36,714 nucleotides of DNA. Origin: Bacteroidota bacterium (GTDB lineage Bacteria > Bacteroidota > Bacteroidia > UKL13-3). Of the stretch, positions 17,047-24,172 are shown in pieces; the first letter of the stretch is position 1; each line of letters starts with the position of its first letter. The DNA is taken from contig JAWXAU010000066.1 in assembly GCA_034439655.1 (NCBI GenBank), positions 1 through 36,714 of the forward strand, read 5' to 3'. Below the pieces are notes generated by a model. That model was not told the DNA's origin. It saw only the letters and a list, made by a program, of their open reading frames with translations, and made no database searches. Made by a program: the position numbers and the translations under genes.

Positions 17047-17805
17047 TCACTTCACCCCAAAATTCTGAATCCAGTTATACATACTACTTTCTAAACCCGA
17101 TCCATAACAAGCCACATAAGTCCATTTAGGATTTATTATATTATAGCGATGCCCATAACCTGGTATGCCATCAGCAATAAGCAATTGCATTACAAAAGCA
17201 CGTGGAGCTTGATTTGGAAGTGCCCCTGCAATATTTTCGTTGCCATCTTTCATTTTTGGTGAAAACCTCATAATTCTTTCTGACGGACTAGACCCATCAC
17301 TTCCTGTATGCAGGAGATTCCAATTATGTTTCTTCTGATCGGCACCAAAATATTTGGTGGCATTATATATTCCACTATCAGGTTTTAAAACACGCATGGG
17401 TTTTAATTTCTTCAAGTCATCAATTAAAGTATTTAAAGCTTTTACCATTTCACCATATTCAGAAAACCACGTTGTATCGACAGTTTTAGCTTTTTTACCA
17501 TTTAATGTTTTTGTAGTATAGGTGAGCGAATATCTTTTGCTGCCGTTTCCATATTCCTTTTGATCCTTAATGGCACTTACCAACATGGGTTCCAACTCTT
17601 TTACATAATTTGATGGGTTTGTCCTCAGCAAATTAATTTCATATATCATTTCCCGTTCTTCGGGTTTCATGTACTTGCAATTTTTTGCGGTATTCAAGGA
17701 GTCGACAAGTACCGGTTTTTTAAAGGTACTTTTAGCTATAGGTTTTTGCGTAAAAATTGCATAACTAAATATGCTAGTAAACAATGATAAATACAAAATT
17801 TTCAT
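17047..17805 (-). CDS. Secreted CAP-domain (SCP/PR1-like) protein
   Basis: A 252-residue exported protein with a C-terminal CAP domain, the fold of cysteine-rich secretory proteins and bacterial YkwD-type proteins. A signal peptide covers about residues 1-19. The domain begins with EREMIYEINLLRTNP (50-64). The three positions that usually form the CAP cavity are present: H166 in LLHTGSDGSSPSERI, E190 in DGNENIAG, and H219 in GYGHRYNIINP. An insertion of about 50 residues with KTLNGKKAKTVDTTWFSEYG separates the first helix from the rest. Biochemical roles of bacterial CAP proteins are poorly defined, so no reaction is assigned. It follows mreD by 115 bases on the same strand, across a heptamer tract and a GC palindrome. 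It could be read through from the mre operon or be independent; no -7 box is visible before it. Confidence 0.85.
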   Translation of the reverse strand: MKILYLSLFTSIFSYAIFTQKPIAKSTFKKPVLVDSLNTAKNCKYMKPEEREMIYEINLLRTNPSNYVKELEPMLVSAIKDQKEYGNGSKRYSLTYTTKTLNGKKAKTVDTTWFSEYGEMVKALNTLIDDLKKLKPMRVLKPDSGIYNATKYFGADQKKHNWNLLHTGSDGSSPSERIMRFSPKMKDGNENIAGALPNQAPRAFVMQLLIADGIPGYGHRYNIINPKWTYVACYGSGLESSMYNWIQNFGVK

Positions 17806-17878
17806 TCGTGCGTATATAATATGAGATTTGACAACTTCGCCTCGCTAGTGCATAGCAGAATTGTTAAATCTGCACCGC

Positions 17879-17912
17879 ATTCATCATTCATCATTCATTC
17901 CGCCGCGGCGGA
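17879..17912. repeat. Heptamer repeat followed by a GC palindrome
   Basis: Three units, ATTCATC, ATTCATC, ATTCATT (17879-17899), are followed by the perfect 14-bp palindrome TCCGCCGCGGCGGA (17899-17912) and then by CATCATCATCAC. CAT flanks the palindrome on both sides, so it may be an insertion into a CAT-rich tract. It lies between mreD and the CAP gene. The palindrome core CGCCGCGGCG recurs at 20570-20579. Confidence 0.6.
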
Positions 17913-17920
17913 CATCATCA

Positions 17921-18436
17921 TCACTCCCTCGACCTCACCCTAAAAAACATAAAATGCGTAAGCATAATAAGCATGACCGAGGCAACGGTACTTGTGGCAA
18001 TACGCAACAACGTTTGAAGGATTTCGGTAAAGGTAAATACTTCTGCGAAAAACAATACAAAGTGGTGAACGAAACTACAAACAGTAGCATATATTAAAAA
18101 CCACTGCACATCGGTACTGGCAATATCTGGTTGGCGAATGGTATCGAGTTGGTCTTTGCTTAAAGTAGTTCGCAAATAAAATATTCTGAAGTACGCTAAG
18201 AACACAGTGGCAAAAGCACACAGCCCTTGGGTATTATAAAACACGTCAACGGTCATTCCCAATATAAACCCTGAAAGTAATAGCCATCCCGGATTTAACT
18301 GCACGGGCAACATCAAAATAAACATGATATATAATTGCGGGTTCACAAACGTGATATCCAGTTTTTTGAGTATAAAAACCTGCACCGCTACAAACAGTAC
18401 AAAACGGGTGATATGTAACATTAAATCTCTAATCAC
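17921..18436 (-). CDS. mreD: Rod shape-determining protein MreD
   Basis: The inner-membrane protein MreD of the elongasome, which with MreB and MreC organises cell-wall synthesis along the side wall. The 171-residue product is hydrophobic throughout with about five to six membrane segments. It has the conserved stretch NPGWLLLSGFILGMTVDVFYNTQG, where family members read GLLxGLxxDxxxxxxxG. The length is normal for MreD. The start codon overlaps the mreC stop by 4 bases (ATGA), which marks tight translational coupling. The C-terminus is charged (FFRVRSRE). Penicillin-binding protein 2 and RodA genes, which often follow mreD in Bacteroidota, are not here; a CAP protein gene follows instead. Confidence 0.93.
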   Translation of the reverse strand: MIRDLMLHITRFVLFVAVQVFILKKLDITFVNPQLYIMFILMLPVQLNPGWLLLSGFILGMTVDVFYNTQGLCAFATVFLAYFRIFYLRTTLSKDQLDTIRQPDIASTDVQWFLIYATVCSFVHHFVLFFAEVFTFTEILQTLLRIATSTVASVMLIMLTHFMFFRVRSRE

Positions 18437-19302
18437 TGCGGTTTAGGTCCGTTAGGTTGTGTGGTTTTTTTCTCTTGTTGTTCGGCATTTGTTTCAAGCT
18501 GTTCCACCTCTTTCTTCAACAAACTATTTACTATATATACTGCGGATACGTTTCCAAAATCGGTAGCAAGTTTAATTTTCAGTTTATAGAAATTCCCGCC
18601 AGCATCATAGTCCACCGCTTCCACTTTGCCCACATTAATCCCCTCTGGGAAAATACTACTAAAGCCCGATGTTATAATATCTTGCCCCACCTTCACGTTC
18701 ACATGTTTATTGATATCGGTGAGCGTTCCATAGAGTGGATCTTGCCCGTCCCAAACCAAAGGTCCAAAATATCCATTCTCCTTAATCTTCACGCTTATCT
18801 GTGCATTTTTGTTCAAAAAACTTTGTACGCTGCAATAATTATCGCTTGCCTCCATTACAATACCTACAATACCAGAACTAGTAATTACAGCCATATTTTT
18901 GGCGATGCCATGCTTGGTGCCCCGATTTAATATCAAGTAGTTGTTTCGCAAATTGGTAGTATTGTTTATCACCCTTGCTGGTATATAAGTATATTGCTGT
19001 GTTAGGCCCGAATCAACTTTGGTGGTTTGGTCTATATTGCCATTATAAAAAGATTGAATAGTACCACTACGAAACTTTGCATTCTCTTGCAAAAGTTGAT
19101 CATTCACATCGCGTAGTTTTAGATAATCAGTAAACCAACTCACCGACTCATAAAATTGTCCCACCAAATAATTGGAAGCATTAACCACTGCCGTGTTTTG
19201 GAAATTATTATTCTTGGCAAGCAGGTAAAAGCTAACCGTTTCCAAGCCTATAAATAGGAAGAACAAATAAAACTTTTGAAAGAACAGGATTAGGTTCCGC
19301 AT
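18433..19302 (-). CDS. mreC: Rod shape-determining protein MreC
   Basis: MreC is the bitopic inner-membrane protein that links cytoplasmic MreB to periplasmic wall synthases. The 289-residue product has one N-terminal membrane helix (about 8-30, FYLFFLFIGLETVSFYLLA). A short coiled-coil-like stretch follows (about 55-80, YLKLRDVNDQLLQENAKFR). The two-lobed periplasmic beta domain contains YIPARVINNTTN, LNRGTKHGI and ITSGFSSIFPEGINVGKV; the last is a typical MreC signature. The C-terminal tail is Gln/Lys/Pro-rich (QQEKKTTQPNGPKPQ) and probably disordered. It starts 30 bases after mreB and overlaps mreD by 4 bases, so the three genes form one operon. Confidence 0.95.
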   Translation of the reverse strand: MRNLILFFQKFYLFFLFIGLETVSFYLLAKNNNFQNTAVVNASNYLVGQFYESVSWFTDYLKLRDVNDQLLQENAKFRSGTIQSFYNGNIDQTTKVDSGLTQQYTYIPARVINNTTNLRNNYLILNRGTKHGIAKNMAVITSSGIVGIVMEASDNYCSVQSFLNKNAQISVKIKENGYFGPLVWDGQDPLYGTLTDINKHVNVKVGQDIITSGFSSIFPEGINVGKVEAVDYDAGGNFYKLKIKLATDFGNVSAVYIVNSLLKKEVEQLETNAEQQEKKTTQPNGPKPQ

Positions 19303-19332
19303 ATATGCTGCGTTGTGTTAACCTCCCCCATT

Positions 19333-20355
19333 TTAGGGCATCAAAAACTTAAAGCGGTGAATGTTTTTGAGAGCGATACCGGTACCACGTACCACCGCTT
19401 TCAAAGGATCATCAGCCACATGCACGGGCAACTTGGTGCGGCGAGACACCCTTTTATCAAGGCCACGCAACAATGCACCACCACCAGTTAGGTATAAACC
19501 TGTTTGATAAATATCGGCTGATAACTCGGGAGGAGTTATTTCCAAAGCTTTCAAGATGGCTTCTTCAATTTTCGAAATGGACTTATCCAATGCCAATGCA
19601 ATTTCGCTGTATGTTACTACCACTTGTTTGGGCAGTCCTGTAACGAGGTCACGACCATTCACTTCATAATCGGGAGGAGGATTGTCCAAATCGGGCAGAG
19701 CGGCACCAACTTCTATTTTAATAGTTTCAGCGGTACGCTCACCTATCAATAGGTTGTGTTGCCTACGCATATAGTCCAGAATGTCGAGTGTAAATTCGTC
19801 TCCCGCCACCCGTATACTTTCGTCGCACACAATACCAGAGAGGGCAATAACGGCAATCTCGGTAGTACCACCACCGATGTCAATTACCATATTTCCCATG
19901 GGCTCGGCCACGTCGATACCGATTCCTATTGCAGCGGCCATGGGTTCGTGAATGAGGTAAACCTCTTTGCCACCAGCACGTTCAGCACTGTCACGCACGG
20001 CACGCTTCTCTACTTCGGTGATACCTGAAGGAATACAGATAACCATTTTGAGGCTGGGGCTAAAAAACCTTTTGCCCGGATTGATCATGCGAATCATTCC
20101 GCGAATCATGTGCTCGGCAGCGGTAAAGTCAGCAATAACACCGTCTTTGAGGGGACGGATGGTTTTAATATCGTCGTGAACTTTTCCATGCATCATCATG
20201 GCTTGTTTGCCAATGGCTATCACCTCTTTGGTAGAGCGATTGATAGCGATGATGGACGGTTCGTCTACGACTACTTTGTCTTTGTATATGATGAGCGTGT
20301 TGGCGGTGCCCAAATCTATAGCTAACTCCTGGGTAAGGAAATTAAATAATGCCAT
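19333..20355 (-). CDS. mreB: Rod shape-determining protein MreB (actin homologue)
   Basis: The bacterial actin that polymerises under the inner membrane and positions the elongasome. The 340-residue product has normal MreB length and the actin-fold nucleotide motifs: phosphate-1 DLGTANT (14-20), phosphate-2 IDIGGGTTE (158-166) and the adenosine motif TGGGALLRGLD (290-300). The N-terminus MALFNFLTQE resembles the membrane-binding segment common in MreB. IHEPMAAAIG (135-144) and AGDEFTLDI are also typical. It is the first gene of mreBCD on the minus strand. Upstream lie about 450 bases of gene-free DNA with heptamer repeats. No consensus -7 box is obvious; TGGGTTTG near 20434 is the nearest, one base off. 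Confidence 0.97.
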   Translation of the reverse strand: MALFNFLTQELAIDLGTANTLIIYKDKVVVDEPSIIAINRSTKEVIAIGKQAMMMHGKVHDDIKTIRPLKDGVIADFTAAEHMIRGMIRMINPGKRFFSPSLKMVICIPSGITEVEKRAVRDSAERAGGKEVYLIHEPMAAAIGIGIDVAEPMGNMVIDIGGGTTEIAVIALSGIVCDESIRVAGDEFTLDILDYMRRQHNLLIGERTAETIKIEVGAALPDLDNPPPDYEVNGRDLVTGLPKQVVVTYSEIALALDKSISKIEEAILKALEITPPELSADIYQTGLYLTGGGALLRGLDKRVSRRTKLPVHVADDPLKAVVRGTGIALKNIHRFKFLMP

Positions 20356-20512
20356 TCGTTGTCAGATAAATAAGTGGTTGGTATGGATATTTTTAAAAGT
20401 GTTGCAAGTTAGCTTGGGATTGGTTGATTTTGCAAACCCAAAAAATAAAATGTTATGGACAGGATGTTGATAGCCTATAATCAATTACGAATTTCTGCCG
20501 CCGGCAACGGAA

Positions 20513-20611
20513 CGATTTACGATTTAAACTAGGCCGCAGAGCTTAAGATGAGCGATGTTCGATGTAGCTCGCCGCGGCGAGTACGATGTGCGATTTACAA
20601 TGTGCGATTTG
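20513..20611. repeat. CGATTTA/CGATGTG heptamer array interrupted by a palindrome
   Basis: Two CGATTTA units (20513-20526) are followed, after a 26-base gap, by CGATGTT and CGATGTA (20553-20566). Next come 17 bases that contain the perfect palindrome CTCGCCGCGGCGAG (20568-20581), and then CGATGTG, CGATTTA, CAATGTG and CGATTTG (20584-20611). Removing the 17 bases restores an unbroken six-unit heptamer register. The 17 bases end in TA and the sequence before them ends in TA, which looks like a 2-base target duplication, though TA could also be part of a longer imperfect palindrome. Confidence 0.7.
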
Positions 20612-20745
20612 GCTGACGCCTGAATAGTCACTTTCAAATTTGCGTCCGAATTCGAATAATTGGTACTTGCAAAACTTTCACTTCTAAAAAAAATGAAAGA
20701 AGAAAAAACAGGTAAAATAAAAAATAAAAACTGTACAATATTTTA

Positions 20746-20788
20746 TACCTTTGCGTATTATACCAAATGGTATAATACCAACTAGTAT
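20746..20788 (+). promoter_or_regulatory. Promoter and overlapping palindromes of the ATPase gene
   Basis: TACCTTTG (20746-20753) is an exact -7 box, 49 bases before the ATG. Between it and the gene, TATACCAAATGGTATA and TGGTATAATACCA overlap as two palindromes (within 20760-20780), followed by ACTAGT. They would lie in the untranslated leader or at the transcription start, where a repressor could bind. GGTATAATACC also occurs at the left end of repeat copy 1 (16739-16749), so a decayed repeat end is the alternative reading. Confidence 0.4.
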
Positions 20789-20802
20789 AAAATAAATTCA
20801 CC

Positions 20803-22011
20803 ATGAAAAGCTCTCCATTTATTTACGGAAATACTGTTAGTATTTCTTCATTTACTAATAGAGAAGAAGAAGCCAAAAAACTATCAAATAACTTATTAGG
20901 CGGTATAAATACCATGATCATTTCTCCACGACGCTGGGGGAAATCATCGCTAGTTGAAAAAGTTATTTCCGACATCAATAAAAAAGATAAAAAATGTAAA
21001 ACCATTATTATTGATTTATTCTCAGTAAGCAGCGAGCATGAATTTCTGGAACTTTATGCCAAAGAAATTATTAAAGCTTCCTCTAGTAAATGGCAAGAAT
21101 GGGTTACGAGTGGCAAAGAGTTTTTTAAAAAAATAATCCCAAAAATAAATCTAGGAATAGATCCCACCACCGATTTCAGTGTGAGCTTCGATTGGAAAGA
21201 ACTAAAAAAGCACAGTGACGAAATTCTGAACCTTGCGGAGACTATTGCAAAAAAGAAAGGAATCAAATTTATAATATGTTTAGATGAGTTTCAAAATCTT
21301 TCTTCATTTAATCAATTCGAAATTTTTGAAAAGAAAATGCGTTCTATTTGGCAAAGGCAAAAACTCGTTACCTACTGTATTTATGGCAGCAAACGGCATA
21401 TGATGAATGATATATTCAACAATCCTTCAAAGCCTTTTTACCGGTTCGGAGATATTATACTGTTACAAAAAATTAAAACCATAAAATGGGTAAATTATAT
21501 TACCAAAAGTTTTGCAAATACCAAAAAGAATATACTTCCCCAAGATGCGGAACTGATACCCTTATATATGAAAAATCATTCATGGTATGTGCAGCAGTTA
21601 GCCCACTATACCTGGAACCTCACGCAACGCAAAGCAACCATTATAGAAATTGAAAAAGCATTGGACGAATTGATACAAGCAAATACGCCTTTGTACCAAA
21701 AAGAAATAGAAAATATTAGTATTACACAACTCAACCTATTAAAAGCAGTAGCAAATGGGGAATCTAAATTTATGAGTACAGTTATTATGCAACAATACCA
21801 CTTGGGCACTCCGCGAAATGTAAGCAAAAATAAAACTATACTTATTAATAATGATATTATACATCTAGTGAAGGATGTCTATGAATTTTTGGACCCTGCG
21901 TTTGAACTTTGGTTTAAAAAACAGTTTTTCCAGCAATCATATAAAATTTTAGATTCAGGTATGGTTGAGGAAGTAATTGTAAAATATAAAAGTCTCAAAA
22001 AAAAGAGTTAA
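20803..22011 (+). CDS. Archaeal-type AAA+/STAND-like ATPase with C-terminal winged helix
   Basis: A 402-residue cytoplasmic P-loop ATPase of the group usually called archaeal ATPase-like (PF01637 type), which many Bacteroidota carry in several copies. An N-terminal FIYGNTVSISSFTNREEE leads into Walker A, SPRRWGKSSL (41-50); the usual first glycine is serine, as is common in this family. Walker B is FIICLDEFQ (156-164). A sensor-like YCIYGSKRHMM (191-201) follows. The C-terminus is probably a winged helix (about 300-370) ending in the family's FLDPAFELWFKKQF. No function has been established for the family; roles in DNA handling, mobile elements or defence have been suggested, and none is assigned here. 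It is a single-gene unit between overlapping palindromes on the left and repeat copy 2 on the right. Confidence 0.85.
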   Translation: MKSSPFIYGNTVSISSFTNREEEAKKLSNNLLGGINTMIISPRRWGKSSLVEKVISDINKKDKKCKTIIIDLFSVSSEHEFLELYAKEIIKASSSKWQEWVTSGKEFFKKIIPKINLGIDPTTDFSVSFDWKELKKHSDEILNLAETIAKKKGIKFIICLDEFQNLSSFNQFEIFEKKMRSIWQRQKLVTYCIYGSKRHMMNDIFNNPSKPFYRFGDIILLQKIKTIKWVNYITKSFANTKKNILPQDAELIPLYMKNHSWYVQQLAHYTWNLTQRKATIIEIEKALDELIQANTPLYQKEIENISITQLNLLKAVANGESKFMSTVIMQQYHLGTPRNVSKNKTILINNDIIHLVKDVYEFLDPAFELWFKKQFFQQSYKILDSGMVEEVIVKYKSLKKKS

Positions 22012-22393
22012 TATATTACAAATTCTCTCTCGGAAATATTTTATTCAATACTTCGATTGGAGATTTTACTGCATTTTTTCATATATGTAAAGTGTAATAC
22101 CATTTCTTAAACTATAATAGTTCTCGGCCTGTGGCGGATTAGTTTTTAGAATGGTAGTGCCGAACTACATCCCGAATGCCCCGCAAACTTGCAGGGGGAT
22201 TAGTCCTCTTTTTTGAGACTATTATATATTGAGTTTCGGTATAACTTACTTTTGAAATTAATAGTGAGAAATATGCATGGTCCTATTGCTTCTAGTAGCC
22301 AATCAATCTTAATTAATTGACCTATACCAATATATTCAAAATCAGAGTAAATGGTGAACGGCAGATTTTTAAATCATTGAATTGCAAATAATC
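22012..22393. other. Gene-free interval holding repeat copy 2
   Basis: Between the ATPase stop and the WG-protein C-terminal frame lie the inverted repeat copy (22097-22242) and AT-rich sequence without recognisable genes. No T-tailed hairpin is visible directly after the ATPase gene; the repeat hairpins may end both convergent transcripts. Confidence 0.5.
22097..22242 (-). repeat. Dispersed ~160-bp inverted-end repeat, copy 2 (inverted)
   Basis: In reverse orientation this matches copies 1 and 3 from ATACCGAAACTC to AAGAAATGGTAT. At 146 bp it is 17 bp shorter than copy 1. The difference is all in the central hairpin: here it reads, on the repeat's forward strand, CCCTGCAAGTTTGCGGGG, a simple stem with a 6-base loop, where copy 1 has the 20-bp ATCCCGAT... 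palindrome in the loop. It resembles the free-standing CCCGCAAGCTTGCGGG at 1083-1098. With copy 1 it brackets the CAP-mre-ATPase region in inverted orientation. Confidence 0.75.
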
Positions 22394-22594
22394 TTATTTG
22401 ATGATTTTGCAATCGGTGCCACATTTCTGTATGCTGCCATCTACCATCTTCATTATATACAACTTTTGCTTTGGATCCCATTCTATTTCTAAGCATTCAT
22501 TTAGGTGCAATATAATATTTCCATTCTTATCAAATATAAATGCTTCTGAACTAGTACGGCCAATGTTTATTCCGATAAAATATATACTGTTCAT
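22394..22594 (-). CDS. Displaced C-terminal part of the WG-repeat protein
   Basis: A 66-codon frame that overlaps the last 44 bases of the WG-protein gene in the +1 frame. Its first dozen codons repeat the same DNA that encodes the upstream protein's end. After that it reads SSEAFIFDKNGNIILHLNE and ends in QKCGTDCKIIK. FDKNGNIIL is what a WG-type repeat looks like, so the best reading is that the two frames once formed one protein of about 535 residues and are now separated by a single-base indel or a sequencing error. It has no plausible signals of its own. An independent small gene with an overlapping start is possible but less likely. Confidence 0.45.
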   Translation of the reverse strand: MNSIYFIGINIGRTSSEAFIFDKNGNIILHLNECLEIEWDPKQKLYIMKMVDGSIQKCGTDCKIIK

Positions 22595-23999
22595 TTGCTG
22601 ATACTTTTGTAAGTATAGCTAAGCCTTTTATAATCTTTACAAATTCTCCATCTGTATTATATTCTTCTAACATTCTATAATGCTCGATGGGGATAATTTC
22701 CTTGGCGTACTTATTCCATACACCGTAGTATGAACCTCTATTTACCAAAAGAAAATCCGCAGACTTAAGTGAGCCAAGGTCTGGGTCTAATACATCATAA
22801 ATATCCATCACACTTGCTGATAAATTTTTTACTGTATCAAATTGCCTAAAGAAAAGCCCCACGGAATCATAGCTGGTACTAAACGGATATACAAATGAAA
22901 TCGTATTACTGTCCGCTGTTTTCTTTTCAAATAGAATCCATGATTGTTTGAAATTAACTGCTACGATACTTTCATCAGCTTTTCTTTTATATAATACATT
23001 CCCCTTCAAATCCACAATCATCGAATTCATTATATAAACCCAATTGTTGCGTTCTTCGAACAAAAATACAATTTGCTCTTGGGCTTTGTTATAATAGAAA
23101 AACGGTTCTTCATAAATAACCATTTCCGAATCATTTCCCTCAGGGCTAATGTCCATAACACGACTTTCTCTATTATATTTGCATGCAGCCAGTTCATTCC
23201 CTTTACTGTCCATGATACCATAGTTCATCTGCTGCATGCTGTCATCATATTTACTAATAAGATATAGATAAGGTATAAATGAATAGTTGTAATAATAAGT
23301 TTGACCAACCCACTTAGGAGAAGCCGTAGATTCATTTCTAAATAGTTGTAATTGTACCTCATCATAAGGTAGTTTTTTTACTATCACACCTTTTTCATCA
23401 AGTAATACATATCTTATCTTTTGCAATTCTCCCAACCTTAAACCGCTGCCATCCATACTTGCAGCAAATTGTCTGTCCTTCCAATCACTTCCTAAATCTG
23501 CCAATACCAAACCGTTTATATATAATCCGAGGTATTCATAATTTGTCGGAATAATTATATGTCCGTCACGATCAATCATTCCTTTCTTTTGTACAACTCT
23601 TCTTTCCCGCACTCTTCTATAATCCATTTTCGATTCGATACCCGCAAATGAATCTACATGGTTCCAATCTCCTGTTTTGCGATGTTGCCAAATATAATTA
23701 TAACTATAGACTGCTACCACAGCTTTACCATCCACAAATGAATCGAGTTTTTGATAAGTAGGTTTTACAAGCCACTTACCTTTCTTGTTGATAAGCCCCC
23801 AACTGGCATGTACCGAAAAATCATATACATCTACATTAAATTCCACAGGCTCTGTGCTATGAAATAAACCAGTAGTATCTTTTACCCAAGCCTTGCCATC
23901 TTTGAAAGGTTGAACTTGTATATAACAGTTGTGACAAATATCTTTACCATTGGCCGATATCAGAGAATAGCGGGCTGCGAGAGAATAGACCTCTTTCAT
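22551..23999 (-). CDS. WG-repeat protein, probably truncated by a frameshift
   Basis: A 482-residue protein of the WG (Trp-Gly) beta-repeat type, PF14903-like. Clear units are SWGLINKKGKWLVKPTYQKL (about 65-85) and KKGMIDRDGHIIIPTNYEYL (about 138-157). More diverged units continue through MNYGIMDSKGNELAACKYN and YGVWNKYAKEIIPIEHYRML. There is no signal peptide at the annotated start, unlike most neighbours. WG repeats form beta-propeller-like or extended repeat structures of largely unknown function. The reading frame stops at WPY, while the +1 frame carries on with another repeat-like segment (22394-22594). The 24 bases around the start codon are duplicated 59 bases upstream, giving a decoy ATG with a four-codon frame. 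The start chosen is the only one that opens the long frame. Confidence 0.75.
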   Translation of the reverse strand: MKEVYSLAARYSLISANGKDICHNCYIQVQPFKDGKAWVKDTTGLFHSTEPVEFNVDVYDFSVHASWGLINKKGKWLVKPTYQKLDSFVDGKAVVAVYSYNYIWQHRKTGDWNHVDSFAGIESKMDYRRVRERRVVQKKGMIDRDGHIIIPTNYEYLGLYINGLVLADLGSDWKDRQFAASMDGSGLRLGELQKIRYVLLDEKGVIVKKLPYDEVQLQLFRNESTASPKWVGQTYYYNYSFIPYLYLISKYDDSMQQMNYGIMDSKGNELAACKYNRESRVMDISPEGNDSEMVIYEEPFFYYNKAQEQIVFLFEERNNWVYIMNSMIVDLKGNVLYKRKADESIVAVNFKQSWILFEKKTADSNTISFVYPFSTSYDSVGLFFRQFDTVKNLSASVMDIYDVLDPDLGSLKSADFLLVNRGSYYGVWNKYAKEIIPIEHYRMLEEYNTDGEFVKIIKGLAILTKVSANEQYIFYRNKHWPY

Positions 24000-24068
24000 A
24001 ATTCAAATAAGAAAAGCCAAATTATAACGGACACTTTATTTTATTAGACCTCTTTCATAATTCAAATA
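23986..24068 (-). repeat. 24-bp direct repeat that duplicates a gene start
   Basis: The same 24 bases occur at 23986-24009 and 24045-24068, an offset of 59. On the minus strand each contains TATTTGAATTATGAAAGAGG. The downstream copy supplies the true ATG at 23999. The upstream copy gives ATG AAA GAG GTC TAA (24058 down to 24044), a four-codon decoy frame. The upstream copy also keeps an intact TATATTTG box, whereas the copy next to the gene has CTTATTTG. Confidence 0.8.
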
Positions 24069-24094
24069 TACATGATGTTTATTTTTGCCACAAA
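24063..24094 (-). promoter_or_regulatory. Promoter of the WG-repeat gene
   Basis: On the minus strand, TTTG (24091-24094) is followed after 20 bases by TATATTTG (24063-24070). This is a full match to the Bacteroidota TTTG-N19-21-TAnnTTTG promoter. Transcription would begin at about the decoy ATG (24058), so the message would carry the four-codon frame at its very 5' end and the real start 59 bases later. Confidence 0.55.
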
Positions 24095-24172
24095 TATAGA
24101 AGGGCCTATTCAACGAAACAAACCACATTTTGCGTATAGTAATTCGAACTATACACTACAAGAAAGACAATA

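Larger units (their letters stand above)
20356..20802. other. Divergent gene-free interval between mreB and the ATPase gene
   Basis: This 447-base interval must hold the promoters of mreB (minus) and the ATPase gene (plus). It contains a heptamer array with an embedded palindrome (20513-20611), another GC hairpin TGCCGCCGGCA near 20496-20506, a -7 box for the ATPase gene, and overlapping palindromes right before that gene. No coding region is supported. Confidence 0.6.

Noticed and set aside
16745-22242. Composite transposon formed by repeat copies 1 and 2
   Set aside because: No transposase or integrase lies between them, the core genes are housekeeping (mreBCD), and no target duplication is visible around the whole segment.
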